A stretch of 64,000 bases of DNA from positions 62,001-126,000 of the forward strand of contig NZ_JARFML010000005.1 in assembly GCF_029167105.1 (NCBI RefSeq), read 5' to 3'. The stretch's first letter is position 1. Every line of letters begins with the position of its first letter. Made by a program: the position numbers and the translations under genes. The notes below the pieces were generated by a model. It did not search any database. It worked only from the letters and a program-made list of their open reading frames with translations, and was not told where the DNA came from. The DNA is from Bradyrhizobium yuanmingense. GTDB taxonomy: Bacteria; Pseudomonadota; Alphaproteobacteria; Rhizobiales; Xanthobacteraceae. This document shows, piece after piece, positions 53,765 through 62,540 of this stretch.

Positions 53765-53829
53765 CGTCATTGCGAGCGCAGCGAAGCAATCCAGAATTGC
53801 GCGGCGGAGACAGTCTGGATTGCTTCCGC
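53765..53829. repeat. Half copy of the GTCATTGCGAG repeat, fused to another hairpin
   Basis: It starts CGTCATTGCGAGCGCAGCG and runs to GGATTGCTTC as in the full copy at 48776-48862. It then leaves the family and continues with CGCCTTCGCC...GGCTTCGGCG, which resembles the middle of the CGTAGGGTGGG element at 37409-37533 (CTTCCGCCTTCGC). It looks like a mosaic of two repeat families. Confidence 0.7.
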
Positions 53830-53920
53830 CTTCGCCAAAAGGCTTCGGCGGACAAGTCACGGCCGTCGCCTTGACGCCCTCTCCGGAGTTCGGAACGGCC
53901 GACGACATTCGCCCCCGCGC

Positions 53921-53936
53921 TGTTTCACGTGAAACA
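53921..53936. promoter_or_regulatory. parS: parS site 5 (perfect consensus)
   Basis: TGTTTCACGTGAAACA, identical to the consensus, in the mnmG-mnmE gap. Confidence 0.95.
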
Positions 53937-53971
53937 ACCGGAAAACCACCGCGCGGGAACCAAAGTCCCCT

Positions 53972-53987
53972 GTTTTCACGTGAAACA
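53972..53987. promoter_or_regulatory. parS: parS-like site 6 (degenerate)
   Basis: GTTTTCACGTGAAACA: 14 of 16 positions match; the two left-most bases differ. It is 51 bp from site 5. Confidence 0.7.
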
Positions 53988-54001
53988 GAAGAAATGGAAC
54001 A

Positions 54002-54032
54002 AGCGCTAGTTCTACAATGAAGAACTAGCGCT
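54002..54032 (-). terminator. Hairpin at the 3' end of mnmE
   Basis: A perfect 12-bp stem AGCGCTAGTTCT (54002-54013) / AGAACTAGCGCT (54021-54032) with a 7-nt loop overlaps the mnmE stop codon. On the minus strand it is followed by TGTTCCATTTC, only a weak T-tract, so termination is likely but not certain. Confidence 0.7.
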
Positions 54033-55386
54033 ACTTTCCGATGCAGAACTTCTGAAAGATGGCCCCGAGAACGTCCTCGACGTCTACCCGGCCCAAGAGC
54101 CGGCCCAGGGCATAGGCGGCCGCCCGCAGCTCTTCGGCAGCGAGCTCCTCGCCGTGTTCTACAAGGTCCAGACTCCGGCGCAAGCTGTCTGAGGCACGGC
54201 TCAACAATTCGCGCTGGCGGACCCGGGTCACCATGGCGCCCTCGCTTGTTCCGAAGAACTCCGAAGCGAATTTCACCAGCGCCTCGACCAGCTCGGGGAT
54301 GCCGTCGCCGCGGCCTGCCGAGATCCCGAACTCGCTCGGCCTGGCTCCTTCGCCACCGCCCAGATCGATCTTGTTGCGCACGATCCAAACTGAGCCGCCG
54401 GGCGAAGCAGCACCGTCCGCCGATGCCCAGCGCGAGCGCATTGTATCCGGATCGACGGTTTGCCCGCCCTCCACCAGCCACAGCACCAGATCGGCGCCCT
54501 CGGCGCGCGCGCGGGCGCGGCGCACGCCTTCCTGCTCGACCGGATCGTCGGTCTCGCGGATGCCGGCGGTGTCGATCACCGTGACGGGATAACCGTCGAG
54601 ATCGAGCTGCACCTCGATCACGTCGCGCGTGGTGCCGGCATGCGGCGAGACGATCGCGACCTCGCGGCGCGCGAGCTGGTTGATCAGCATCGACTTGCCG
54701 ACATTCGGCTCGCCGGCGATGGCCACCACGAGGCCCTCGCGCAGCCGTTCAGAATGCCCCTGTGCCGCAAGCACTTTCGTGATTTCATCGTGAAGCGCTC
54801 TGATCGCTTTCACCGCCGGTGCCCTCAGCTCCGCCGGCACGTCGCCTTCATCGGAAAAATCGATGCCGGCCTCGATCAGCGCGGAGGCCTCGATGATGCG
54901 CTCGCGCCAGTCACGTGCGCGGTCGCCGAGCAGGCCCTGCAATTGGCGCAGCGCCTGGCGGCGCTGGCGGTCGGTGTCGGCGTGGATGAGGTCGTCTAGC
55001 CCCTCGGCCTCGGTCAGGTCGAGCTTGCCGTTCTCGAAGGCGCGGCGCGTGAACTCGCCGGGGTCGGCCGCACGCGTATTCGGGATATCGGAAATTGCAG
55101 CGAAGAGCGCCGCCAGTACCGCCCGACCGCCATGGACGTGAAATTCGGCGATGTCCTCGCCGGTCGCGCTGGCCGGTCCTGGAAACCAGAGCACGACCGC
55201 ATCGTCGATCGGCTGGCCCGCGCCGTCCCGCAGCAGCCGGCGGCTCGCCTGTCGCGGCGCCGGCAGCCGGCCCGCAAGCGTCGTCAGCGCCGCTCCGGCT
55301 TGCGCGCCGGAGATGCGGACCACGGCGATCGCGCTGGGCGCCCGCCCCGATGACAGCGCAAAGATAGTCTGGTCTCGCGGATGCAT
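54031..55386 (-). CDS. mnmE: tRNA modification GTPase MnmE (TrmE)
   Basis: 451 residues. The N-terminal tetrahydrofolate-binding domain ([21 protein letters not shown]) and helical region enclose a GTPase with P-loop GEPNVGKS (about 220), [13 protein letters not shown] (switch II) and NKID. The protein ends in the family motif FCIGK with Cys448. It works with MnmG on tRNA wobble uridines. Its promoter should be in the 315-bp gap before rho. Confidence 0.96.
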   Translation of the reverse strand: MHPRDQTIFALSSGRAPSAIAVVRISGAQAGAALTTLAGRLPAPRQASRRLLRDGAGQPIDDAVVLWFPGPASATGEDIAEFHVHGGRAVLAALFAAISDIPNTRAADPGEFTRRAFENGKLDLTEAEGLDDLIHADTDRQRRQALRQLQGLLGDRARDWRERIIEASALIEAGIDFSDEGDVPAELRAPAVKAIRALHDEITKVLAAQGHSERLREGLVVAIAGEPNVGKSMLINQLARREVAIVSPHAGTTRDVIEVQLDLDGYPVTVIDTAGIRETDDPVEQEGVRRARARAEGADLVLWLVEGGQTVDPDTMRSRWASADGAASPGGSVWIVRNKIDLGGGEGARPSEFGISAGRGDGIPELVEALVKFASEFFGTSEGAMVTRVRQRELLSRASDSLRRSLDLVEHGEELAAEELRAAAYALGRLLGRVDVEDVLGAIFQKFCIGK

Positions 55387-55499
55387 GGCCTATTTGTCCG
55401 GCTGGGGCCAAAAACGCAAACGTCCGTTCTTCGCGATCGAGCCAACCGGGTTTTGCTGCACCAGATTCTGCAGCAAATCTATTTTGCACTGCAATATAA

Positions 55500-55523
55500 C
55501 CGCAGCTTTTTTGCTGCGGTTTT
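55500..55523 (+). terminator. CCGCAGC/GCTGCGG hairpin with T-run
   Basis: Stem CCGCAGC (55500-55506) / GCTGCGG (55513-55519), a loop of six T, then TTTT. It has terminator form on the plus strand, but no plus-strand gene ends here. In minus-strand RNA the loop would be six A preceded by AAAA, so its role is unclear. Confidence 0.45.
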
Positions 55524-55654
55524 GCCTGATCGCAGGCGGGAGGCCGACCAGAATTTCAAGTATTACTTTTGGATATCCAACAACTTAAGGAGAAACGCGA
55601 GGTCAAGCACTGGCTGCCGCTCATGCTGCACATTCGCTGCAGCAAAACCGCAGC

Positions 55655-55679
55655 AAAAAGGGGCGCCCGAAGGCGCCCC
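55655..55679 (-). terminator. Intrinsic terminator of rho
   Basis: Stem GGGGCGCC (55660-55667) / GGCGCCCC (55672-55679) with a CGAA loop. On the minus strand it is followed by TTTTT, 22 nt after the rho stop codon. Confidence 0.9.
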
Positions 55680-55701
55680 GGAAGTCTTTGTTGCAGTGCA
55701 C

Positions 55702-56967
55702 TCAGGTATTCATGGAGTCGAAGAACTCCGAATTGCTCTTGGTCGAGCGCAGCTTGTCGAGCAGGAAGTCGATCGCGTCCATCGTCCCCATCGGATTGAG
55801 GATGCGGCGGAGCACGTACATCTTCTTGAGCACCTGCGGATCGGTGATGAGCTCCTCCTTGCGGGTGCCGGAGCGCGAGATATCGATCGCCGGGAAGGTG
55901 CGCTTGTCCGAGACCTTGCGGTCCAGGATCAGCTCCGAGTTACCGGTGCCCTTGAACTCTTCGAAGATGACTTCATCCATGCGGCTGCCGGTATCGACCA
56001 GCGCGGTCGCGATGATGGTCAGCGAGCCGCCCTCCTCAATGTTGCGGGCCGCGCCGAAGAAGCGCTTCGGACGCTGCAGCGCGTTGGCGTCGACACCGCC
56101 GGTCAGCACCTTGCCGGATGACGGCACCACCGTGTTGTAGGCGCGGCCGAGGCGCGTGATCGAATCGAGCAGGATCACGACGTCGCGGCCGTGCTCGACC
56201 AGGCGTTTTGCCTTCTCGATCACCATCTCGGCGACCTGGACGTGACGCACCGCCGGCTCGTCGAAGGTCGACGACACGACCTCGCCCTTCACCGAACGCT
56301 GCATGTCCGTGACTTCTTCTGGACGCTCGTCGATCAAGAGCACGATCAAATAGCATTCGGGGTGATTGTGCGTGATCGAATGCGCGATGTTCTGCATCAG
56401 CACGGTTTTACCGGTGCGCGGCGGCGCCACGATCAAGGCGCGCTGGCCCTTGCCGATGGGTGCAACGATGTCGATCACGCGTGCAGACAGGTCTTTCCGC
56501 GTGGGATCGTCGATCTCCATGCGGAAACGCTGATTCGGAAACAGCGGCGTGAGGTTGTCGAAATTGACCTTGTGCTTGGCCTTTTCCGGATCCTCGAAAT
56601 TGAGCGTGTTGACCTTCAGCAGCGCGAAGTAGCGTTCGCCCTCTTTCGGGCTGCGAATATGACCTTCGATGGTGTCGCCGGTGCGCAGGCCGAAACGGCG
56701 GATCTGCGAGGGCGACACGTAGATGTCGTCGGGGCCCGGCAGATAATTCGCGTCGGGCGAGCGGAGAAAGCCGAAGCCGTCGGAGAGAACTTCGACGACG
56801 CCCTGGCCGACAATATCGGTCTCGGCGAGCGCCAGCTGCTTGAGGATGGCGAACAGCAGCTCCTGCTTGCGCATGGTGCTGGCATTCTCGACCCCATTCT
56901 CCTCCGCGAACGAGACGAGCTCGGCCGGCGTTTTGGACTTGAGGTCTTCGAGTTTGATTTCCCGCAT
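55702..56967 (-). CDS. rho: Transcription termination factor Rho
   Basis: 421 residues from the ATG at 56967 ([17 protein letters not shown]). The N-terminal helical domain and the cold-shock-like RNA-binding domain ([28 protein letters not shown]) precede the RecA-type motor with P-loop [12 protein letters not shown] and [14 protein letters not shown]. An in-frame extension of 70 codons upstream looks like leader sequence (a -10-like TATATTAT lies at its far end) and is not counted. The hexamer ends transcription of untranslated RNA. Confidence 0.97.
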   Translation of the reverse strand: MREIKLEDLKSKTPAELVSFAEENGVENASTMRKQELLFAILKQLALAETDIVGQGVVEVLSDGFGFLRSPDANYLPGPDDIYVSPSQIRRFGLRTGDTIEGHIRSPKEGERYFALLKVNTLNFEDPEKAKHKVNFDNLTPLFPNQRFRMEIDDPTRKDLSARVIDIVAPIGKGQRALIVAPPRTGKTVLMQNIAHSITHNHPECYLIVLLIDERPEEVTDMQRSVKGEVVSSTFDEPAVRHVQVAEMVIEKAKRLVEHGRDVVILLDSITRLGRAYNTVVPSSGKVLTGGVDANALQRPKRFFGAARNIEEGGSLTIIATALVDTGSRMDEVIFEEFKGTGNSELILDRKVSDKRTFPAIDISRSGTRKEELITDPQVLKKMYVLRRILNPMGTMDAIDFLLDKLRSTKSNSEFFDSMNT

Positions 56968-57221
56968 TGGGGTGGTCCTGTGGGGTAACCTGAAAGAGGG
57001 GGTGCGAGGAGGCTCTGAAATGCGGACGCGAGCAGGTGCAGGTAAGGTCCGCAGGTCTGGCAAGGTGAACGCCGGTGAGGCTTCAATCCTGATGCGGTGT
57101 CCGGCCTCTGGAAGGCTCGGACACAACCACATCCGCCTGCGTTGGGTGGGATATCGATAATATAGAAAATCGCTCAACGCTCCGCAAGCCGAAGCGCTGA
57201 GCTAATCGCCGCGCGCTCTGC
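56968..57221. other. rho leader and hemJ-rho gap (254 bp)
   Basis: The minus-strand leader of rho. A TATATTAT -10-like element lies near 57156-57164, which would give a leader of about 190 nt. The hemJ terminator hairpin is at 57172-57202. A long leader is common for rho, which is often autoregulated; no specific element was identified. Confidence 0.5.
57172..57202 (-). terminator. Hairpin after hemJ
   Basis: Arms GCTCAACGCTCCG (57172-57184) and CGAAGCGCTGAGC (57190-57202) form a 13-bp stem with two G-T wobbles and a 5-nt loop. On the minus strand it is followed by GATTTTCTATAT, a short T-tract. Confidence 0.65.
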
Positions 57222-57656
57222 CTAGAACGGCTTCACGATCACCATGATGACGATGACAATCATCAGGACGGTCGGCACCTCGTTGATTATTCGATAGAAT
57301 TTCTGGCTCCGCGGGCGCCGGTCCGCGGCGAAATCCTTGACCCAACGGGAAAAAAAGCCGTGGACCGCCGAGAGCGCCAGGACCAGTGCCAGTTTTACGT
57401 GCAGCCAGCCGAACGAGAACCAATGGCCGGACCAGGCGAGATAGAGCCCGGCGAGCCAGGTGACCATCATCGCGGGGTTGATGATCGCCTTGAGCAGCCG
57501 GCGTTCCATGACCTTGAACGTCTCCGACTGCTTCGAGCCGATTTCGGCCTCGCAGTGATAGACGAACAGCCGCGGCAGGTAGAGCATGCCGGCCATCCAG
57601 GAGATGACGGCGATCACGTGCAGCGCCTTGATCCAGAGATAGACGTCTTCGAACAT
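57222..57656 (-). CDS. hemJ: HemJ-type protoporphyrinogen IX oxidase
   Basis: 144 residues with four membrane helices. The N-terminal IKALHVIAVISWMAGMLYLPRLFVYH contains the conserved His (haem ligand in the family) and the signature SWMAGMLYLPR. The ERRLLKAIINPAMMVTWLAG segment supplies the second conserved region. HemJ oxidises protoporphyrinogen IX in the inner membrane for haem synthesis. In many relatives hemJ stands with hemE near the origin; hemE is not here. Confidence 0.93.
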   Translation of the reverse strand: MFEDVYLWIKALHVIAVISWMAGMLYLPRLFVYHCEAEIGSKQSETFKVMERRLLKAIINPAMMVTWLAGLYLAWSGHWFSFGWLHVKLALVLALSAVHGFFSRWVKDFAADRRPRSQKFYRIINEVPTVLMIVIVIMVIVKPF

Positions 57657-58117
57657 TTTCGGGGGTCCGGCTTGCTGACCAGCGCGGGGAACGCTGGGGA
57701 TAGTAAGAACCCGTTAAGGTCTTACCCCGCACACATATCCCTCCGTAGCGCCTTCCTCAAATCTAGAATCTTAGATTCTTAAGGTTTGAGTCTATGTGAC
57801 CGTGGATTGGACTCACGCAATTCCGTCCGCGCGTTCACGCGCGCTTGTTCACATCCATCCACATATTCCGGACAGCCTTTGTCGACTTCCGATAAGTCAG
57901 CCGGCTTCAAAGGCTTGCGCGATTGTATCGGCAGCTTATCAAGGGACTTGTCCGTGCAATCCCGCTTCCCTCTCGGCGGGGCGTCGGATTTGTCCTGACC
58001 GGCAGCGGTGTGAAGAAAATCACGCCTTGTCCCGCCCCTGGTGTCGCGCATCCCTTTCCGAGGGGTTAAGCTCCACAGAAATCCACAAACCACCCCAACG
58101 AAATTCAAAGGGTTTTT
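57657..58117. other. oriC: Candidate chromosomal replication origin (oriC)
   Basis: A 461-bp gene-free gap where transcription diverges: hemJ and rho go left, PPSR, maf, coaE and dnaQ go right. Four GANTC sites lie in 49 bp (57766-57770, 57774-57778, 57788-57792, 57810-57814), with an AT-rich AATCTA...TAGATT palindrome around the first two. 9-mers related to the DnaA box are TTGTTCACA (57845-57853, fits TTNTNCACA), CCATCCACA (57855-57863) and AAATCCACA (58079-58087). No perfect TTATCCACA box occurs. The neighbouring genes match those bordering oriC in other alphaproteobacteria. This is an inference. Confidence 0.6.
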
Positions 58118-58963
58118 GTGCCGACCTCGAACAATTATTTCCATCTCCACCTGGTCTCGGACTCCACGGGTGAGACGCTCATCACCGTGGCGCGCGCGGT
58201 CGCGGCCCAATACGCCAACGTGACGCCGGTCGAGCACGTCTATCCGCTGGTGCGCAGCCAGAAGCAGCTCGACCGCGTGCTCGACGAGATCGAGGAAGCG
58301 CCGGGGATCGTGCTGTTCACGCTGCTCGAGAAGGATCTGGTCGCCAGACTCGAGGACAAGTGCAAGCAGATCAACGTTCCGAGCCTCTCGATCATTGGGC
58401 CGGTGATGCAGCTGTTCGAGGCCTATCTGGGAGCAGCGACCACCGGCCGTGTCGGCGCCCAGCACGTGCTCAACGCGGAATATTTCAAGCGCATCGATGC
58501 CTTGAACTACACGATGATTCATGACGACGGTCAGCATGTCGAAGGTCTCGACGAGGCCGACGTGGTACTGGTCGGAGTGTCCCGGACATCGAAGACGCCG
58601 ACATCGATCTATCTCGCCAATCGCGGCATTCGCACCGCCAACGTGCCGCTGGTGCCGGGCATTCCGGTGCCGGCGCAATTGGAGACGCTGACGCGGCCGC
58701 TGGTGGTCAGCCTGCACGCGACGCCGGAACGCCTGATTCAGATCCGGCAGAACCGCCTTCTGTCCATGGGCGCCGAGTCCAGCAGCGGCAGCGACAGCTA
58801 CACCGACAAGCAGTCGGTCACGGAGGAAGTCGCGTTCGCGCGCAAGCTCAGCGCCAAGCATGACTGGCCGCTGCTGGACGTCACGCGCCGCTCCATCGAG
58901 GAAACCGCGGCGGCGATCATGAAGCTGTATAGCGACCGCCAGCGCAACCGGCCGTCCGAGTAA
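58118..58963 (+). CDS. Pyruvate,phosphate dikinase / PEP synthase regulatory protein (PPSR, DUF299)
   Basis: 281 residues from a GTG ([19 protein letters not shown]). The DUF299 landmarks are VSDSTGET, the P-loop-like [18 protein letters not shown] (about 150) and the C-terminal [19 protein letters not shown]. The family is an ADP-dependent kinase and Pi-dependent pyrophosphorylase that switches PPDK or PEP synthase on and off. It is the first rightward gene after the candidate origin, as in Caulobacter and related genomes. Confidence 0.93.
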   Translation: MPTSNNYFHLHLVSDSTGETLITVARAVAAQYANVTPVEHVYPLVRSQKQLDRVLDEIEEAPGIVLFTLLEKDLVARLEDKCKQINVPSLSIIGPVMQLFEAYLGAATTGRVGAQHVLNAEYFKRIDALNYTMIHDDGQHVEGLDEADVVLVGVSRTSKTPTSIYLANRGIRTANVPLVPGIPVPAQLETLTRPLVVSLHATPERLIQIRQNRLLSMGAESSSGSDSYTDKQSVTEEVAFARKLSAKHDWPLLDVTRRSIEETAAAIMKLYSDRQRNRPSE

Positions 58964-58972
58964 GTGTCGCCG

Positions 58973-59581
58973 ATGAGCCTGTGGCGCGGCAAACGTGCGT
59001 TGATCCTGGCCTCGCAAAGCAGCGCGCGCAAAATGCTGCTGGGCAATGCCGGGCTCGAATTCGAAGCCGTCACCGCCGATATCGACGAGCGTGGCATCCA
59101 GGCCGCGTCAAAGCTCTCCAACCCGCGCGAGATCGCCCTGCTGCTGGCCCGCGAAAAGGCCAAGGCTGTTTCTGCCTGTTATCTCGGACATTATGTGATC
59201 GGCGCCGACCAGACGCTGGCGCTCGGGAGGCGTCTCTTCAACAAGCCGGCTGGGCGCGCCCAGGCGCTGGTCCAATTGCGCGATCTCGCCGGTCAGACGC
59301 ACGACCTGAATTCAGCCGTCGCCGTGGCGCAGGATGGCAGGATTCTCTTCGAGCACGTTTCCGTGGCGCGCATGACCATGCGGCCCATGAGCGAAGCCGA
59401 GCTTTCGGCCTATCTCGACGCCGCCGGCGATGCCGTGACCGGAAGCGTCGGCGCCTATCAGCTCGAGGGCCTCGGCATCCATCTGTTCCAGAGCATCGAG
59501 GGCGACCATTTCACCATTCTCGGCCTGCCGCTGCTGCCGCTGCTTGCGTATCTGCGCAGCGAGCAGCTAATTGCGGTGTAG
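58973..59581 (+). CDS. maf: Maf-like nucleotide pyrophosphatase
   Basis: 202 residues from the ATG at 58973 (GTG at 58964 also possible). The Maf fold is clear: [36 protein letters not shown] and [17 protein letters not shown]. The canonical SxSPRRxxLL active-site start is changed here to [10 protein letters not shown], losing the Pro and one Arg. Maf proteins hydrolyse non-canonical or ordinary NTPs to limit incorporation errors; activity of this variant is uncertain. It lies between PPSR and coaE. Confidence 0.88.
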   Translation: MSLWRGKRALILASQSSARKMLLGNAGLEFEAVTADIDERGIQAASKLSNPREIALLLAREKAKAVSACYLGHYVIGADQTLALGRRLFNKPAGRAQALVQLRDLAGQTHDLNSAVAVAQDGRILFEHVSVARMTMRPMSEAELSAYLDAAGDAVTGSVGAYQLEGLGIHLFQSIEGDHFTILGLPLLPLLAYLRSEQLIAV

Positions 59582-59604
59582 ATGCGAGAGAAGGCTGGGT
59601 GCTG

Positions 59605-60204
59605 ATGCGAATTCTCGGACTGACCGGATCGATCGGGATGGGCAAATCCACCACCGCGACATTGTTCGCGGAGGCCGGCGTCCCCGTCTACGACGCCGAT
59701 GCCGCCGTGCATCAGCTCTATGAGGGCGAGGCCGCCCCCGCGATCGAGGCCGCCTTCCCCGGTACCACCGCGAATGGCAAGGTCGACCGGCAAAAGCTGT
59801 CGGCGCGCGTCGTGCACGATCCCGCCGCGATCAAGCAGCTCGAGCAGATCGTTCATCCCATGCTCGGCGCTTCCCGGCAGAAATTCTTTGCCGACGCCGA
59901 GGCCGCCAAGGCGCCGGTCGTGGTGCTGGACATCCCGCTGTTGTTCGAGACCGGCGGCGAGAAGCGGGTCGATGCCGTGGTCGTGGTCTCGACCTCGTCC
60001 GAGCTGCAGCGCCAGCGGGTGCTGGCGCGCGGCACGATGGACGAGGCCAAGCTCGATGCCATCATCGCCAAGCAGATGCCGGATGCCGAGAAGCGCAAGC
60101 GGGCCGATTTCGTGGTGGATACCTCGCACGGACTTGACCCCGTGCGGGCCCAAATCGCGCACATCCTGGCCGAGGTCGTTAAGATGCCGCAGCGGCGGAC
60201 CTGA
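59605..60204 (+). CDS. coaE: Dephospho-CoA kinase
   Basis: 199 residues. P-loop [12 protein letters not shown] at the N-terminus, [20 protein letters not shown] and [18 protein letters not shown] are all CoaE signatures. It carries out the last step of CoA synthesis, phosphorylating the 3' OH of dephospho-CoA. The gap to dnaQ is 29 nt; the two are probably co-transcribed. Confidence 0.96.
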   Translation: MRILGLTGSIGMGKSTTATLFAEAGVPVYDADAAVHQLYEGEAAPAIEAAFPGTTANGKVDRQKLSARVVHDPAAIKQLEQIVHPMLGASRQKFFADAEAAKAPVVVLDIPLLFETGGEKRVDAVVVVSTSSELQRQRVLARGTMDEAKLDAIIAKQMPDAEKRKRADFVVDTSHGLDPVRAQIAHILAEVVKMPQRRT

Positions 60205-60233
60205 TTCGCCGCCTCACACGGCTTCCAAGAGAC

Positions 60234-60956
60234 ATGCGCGAAATCGTCCTCGACACCGAAACCACCGGCCTCGATCCGCTGCGCGGCGATCGGTTGGTCG
60301 AGATCGGCTGCGTCGAGATCTTCAACCGCATGCCGACCGGACAGACGTATCACGTCTACATCAACCCCGAGCGGGACATGCCGGCGGAAGCGTTTGCGGT
60401 GCACGGATTGTCGTCCGAGTTCCTGGCGACCAAGCCGTTGTTCCACGAGGTCGCCGACGAATTTCTGGCGTTCATCGGCGACGCCCCGCTGGTGATCCAC
60501 AACGCCTCGTTCGACATCGGCTTCATCAATGCCGAGCTCGACCGCATCAAGCGCGCTGCGATCCCGCGCGAGCGCCTGGTCGATACGCTGCTGCTGGCGC
60601 GTCGCAAGCATCCCGGCGTGTCCAACCGGCTCGACGATCTCTGCTCGCGCTATTCGATCGACAATTCACACCGTACCAAGCACGGCGCGCTGCTGGACGC
60701 CGAGCTGCTCGCCGAGGTCTATGTCGATCTGGTTGGAGCGCGGCAGTCGCAGCTGCTGCTGGCCTCGGACGCCGAGGAGATCAGGGTCAGTAGCGCCGGC
60801 GATGCGCCGCGGCGGCAACGCCCTGTGCCACTCGCGCCGCGGATTTCCGAAGCCGAGCGCGAGGCCCATCGGGCCTTCATCGCAACGCTCGGCGACAAGG
60901 CGATCTGGAACGAGTACCTGCCCGCTCCAGCCGCGCTGGCGGCGGCTCAGGCCTGA
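60234..60956 (+). CDS. dnaQ: DNA polymerase III epsilon subunit (proofreading exonuclease)
   Basis: 240 residues. ExoI is [11 protein letters not shown], Exo[13 protein letters not shown], and Exo[21 protein letters not shown], giving the acidic and histidine residues of the DEDDh class. The C-terminal tail (about 185-240) binds the alpha subunit in the family. Its last 10 nt overlap the 3' end of secB on the other strand. Confidence 0.96.
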   Translation: MREIVLDTETTGLDPLRGDRLVEIGCVEIFNRMPTGQTYHVYINPERDMPAEAFAVHGLSSEFLATKPLFHEVADEFLAFIGDAPLVIHNASFDIGFINAELDRIKRAAIPRERLVDTLLLARRKHPGVSNRLDDLCSRYSIDNSHRTKHGALLDAELLAEVYVDLVGARQSQLLLASDAEEIRVSSAGDAPRRQRPVPLAPRISEAEREAHRAFIATLGDKAIWNEYLPAPAALAAAQA

Positions 60957-61435
60957 CCGACCTGTCCACCCTGAGCGGCCATTTGCCGCTCCATGTTCTG
61001 GCGGTAGAGGCCGACGAAGTCGACCGGATCCAGCATCAGCGGCGGGAACCCGCCATCGCGCACCGCCGTCGCAATGATCTCGCGTGCGAACGGGAACAAC
61101 AGGCGCGGGCACTCGATCATGACCAGCGGGTGCAGGTTCTCCTTGGGCACGTTGACGATCCGGAACACGCCGGCATAGGCGAGCTCGAACGAGAACATCA
61201 CTTTACCGGCGGTCTCGGCCCTGCCCTCGACCGACAACGTCACCTCGAATTCCTGTTCACTGAGATTGTTGGCGTTGACGTTGATCTGGATGTTGATCTG
61301 CGGCGGCTGGCTCTGCGGCTGCAGCGAGCTCGGCGCGTTGGGATTTTCGAACGAGAGGTCCTTGGTGTATTGCGCCAGCACGTTGAGCTGGGGAGCCTGG
61401 GCCGCCTCGGGAGGGATGCCGTTACCGTTGGTCAT
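60947..61435 (-). CDS. secB: Protein-export chaperone SecB
   Basis: 162 residues. Pro/Gln-rich ends flank the SecB core: [54 protein letters not shown] and [31 protein letters not shown]. It keeps preproteins unfolded and delivers them to SecA. The convergent overlap with dnaQ is 10 nt. Confidence 0.97.
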   Translation of the reverse strand: MTNGNGIPPEAAQAPQLNVLAQYTKDLSFENPNAPSSLQPQSQPPQINIQINVNANNLSEQEFEVTLSVEGRAETAGKVMFSFELAYAGVFRIVNVPKENLHPLVMIECPRLLFPFAREIIATAVRDGGFPPLMLDPVDFVGLYRQNMERQMAAQGGQVGQA

Positions 61436-61832
61436 GAAAGTGTCTCCTTACCCGATTGGGGCTGAATTTCGCGGCGGTTGGCTAACATAGGGCCGGCTCG
61501 TTCCACAAGGACGAACGGTCCCGGACCGGGAATTCGGGCTGCGCCCGCGCCTTTGACGTTCCTCCTGCCTTTTCCGCGAAATTTCGCCTTAAACGATTGA
61601 AGATGCGCCATTTCCAGGCAGGATCGGGTTTCCCCTTAAGCATAAAACGCGCTACACTTGGCGCTGTGCCAAAAGGCGCCATTGGCCGGGCCAGATTTCG
61701 TGCCTACATCCCACGGACCTGACGTGGACCCAAAATGGTGATGTAGACTTGCCGTTTACGTAAGGAACGGTCTACTGGCCGGATTGATTTTCCCGGCAAC
61801 GAGCCCTGCAAAGACCAGAAAGCGAATACGAC
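61436..61832. other. 397-bp divergent gap between secB and tim44-like gene
   Basis: No gene is supported. Promoters for both genes should lie here. The tim44-like side has GTAGACTTGCCGTTTACGTAAGG around 61743-61766, with no clear sigma-70 match. In many relatives fxsA occupies this gap; I find no FxsA-like reading frame. Confidence 0.55.
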
Positions 61833-62540
61833 GTGGACATCTACACCATCATATTCCTGGCGCTGGCCGTGTTCATCTTCTTGCGGCTGCGTAGCGTGCT
61901 GGGGCAGCGTACCGGCAACGAGCGGCCGCCGTTCGATCGCACCGCCGCCCGCAACGCGCTCGGAGGCGCCCAGGACAACAACGTCGTGACCATGCCGGGC
62001 AAGGTGATCGACCAGGCCCCGCTGGCGCCGACGGCTGAGCCGACCGCGGCGGCCGATCGCTGGAAGGGGCTGACCGAGCCGGGCACGCCGCTGGCGCAGG
62101 GTCTCGATGCCATCGTCGAGAAGGATTCCAGCTTCGACCCGCGCCATTTCCTCTCGGGCGCCCGCGGCGCCTACGAGATGATCGTGCTGGCTTTTGCCAA
62201 TGGCGACCGCCGTGCGCTGCGCGATCTGTTGTCGTCGGACGTCTATGACAGCTTCGACGCCGCGATCAAGGAGCGCGAGAAGAACGAGCAGAAGACCGAA
62301 ACGCGGTTCGTGTCGATCGACAAGGCCGAGCTCGTCGGCGCCGAGTTGCGCGATCGCAGTGCGCAGCTCACCGTACGCTTCGTCTCGCAGATGATCTCGG
62401 CCACCCGAGACAAGGCCGGCAACATCGTCGACGGCAGCGCCGACACGGTCGCCGACATCACCGATATCTGGACTTTCGCCCGCGACACCTCCTCTCGCGA
62501 TCCGAACTGGAAGCTGGTTGGCACCGGAAGCGCGAATTAA
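61833..62540 (+). CDS. Tim44/TimA-like membrane-anchored protein
   Basis: 235 residues starting at a GTG. One N-terminal membrane helix (IYTIIFLALAVFIFLRLRSV), a Pro/Ala-rich linker (to about residue 80), then the Tim44-like domain: GARGAYEMIVLAFANGDRRALRDLLSSDVYDSF and the beta-rich AELVGAELRDRSAQLTVRFVS. Bacterial Tim44 homologues sit at the inner membrane; the role is not settled. The stop overlaps the start of the mltA-like gene. Confidence 0.9.
   Translation: MDIYTIIFLALAVFIFLRLRSVLGQRTGNERPPFDRTAARNALGGAQDNNVVTMPGKVIDQAPLAPTAEPTAAADRWKGLTEPGTPLAQGLDAIVEKDSSFDPRHFLSGARGAYEMIVLAFANGDRRALRDLLSSDVYDSFDAAIKEREKNEQKTETRFVSIDKAELVGAELRDRSAQLTVRFVSQMISATRDKAGNIVDGSADTVADITDIWTFARDTSSRDPNWKLVGTGSAN

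Larger units (their letters stand above)
53496..54030. other. 535-bp gene-free region holding the parS cluster
   Basis: Between mnmG and mnmE. It holds four parS-like sites (53551, 53640, 53921, 53972), the 26-bp dispersed repeat copy 2 (53593-53618), a half copy of the GTCATTGCGAG repeat (53765-53829) joined to a GC-rich hairpin, and the mnmE terminator (54002-54032). Short open frames across it are not family-like. Confidence 0.8.
55387..55701. other. 315-bp region between mnmE and rho, rich in GCAGCAAAA/TTTTGCTGC motifs
   Basis: No gene is supported. It contains the rho terminator (55655-55679), a separate T-loop hairpin (55500-55523), and at least five occurrences of GCAGCAAA or its complement (near 55451, 55469, 55513, 55640, 55651). 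An AT-rich stretch lies at about 55551-55600. The mnmE promoter presumably lies here. Confidence 0.6.

Noticed and set aside
55569..55799. Small plus-strand frame starting MDIQQLKEKREV between mnmE and rho
   Set aside because: It soon runs into the rho terminator and antisense rho sequence; no family match and no good start signal.
56968..57177. 70-codon N-terminal extension of Rho
   Set aside because: The extension overlaps a -10-like element, is basic and Pro-rich without similarity to Rho, and the ATG at 56967 starts the usual Rho N-terminus.
61482..61682. 66-codon minus-strand frame between secB and tim44, a possible fxsA
   Set aside because: FxsA is a membrane protein; this frame has no hydrophobic segments and ends at no sensible start signal.
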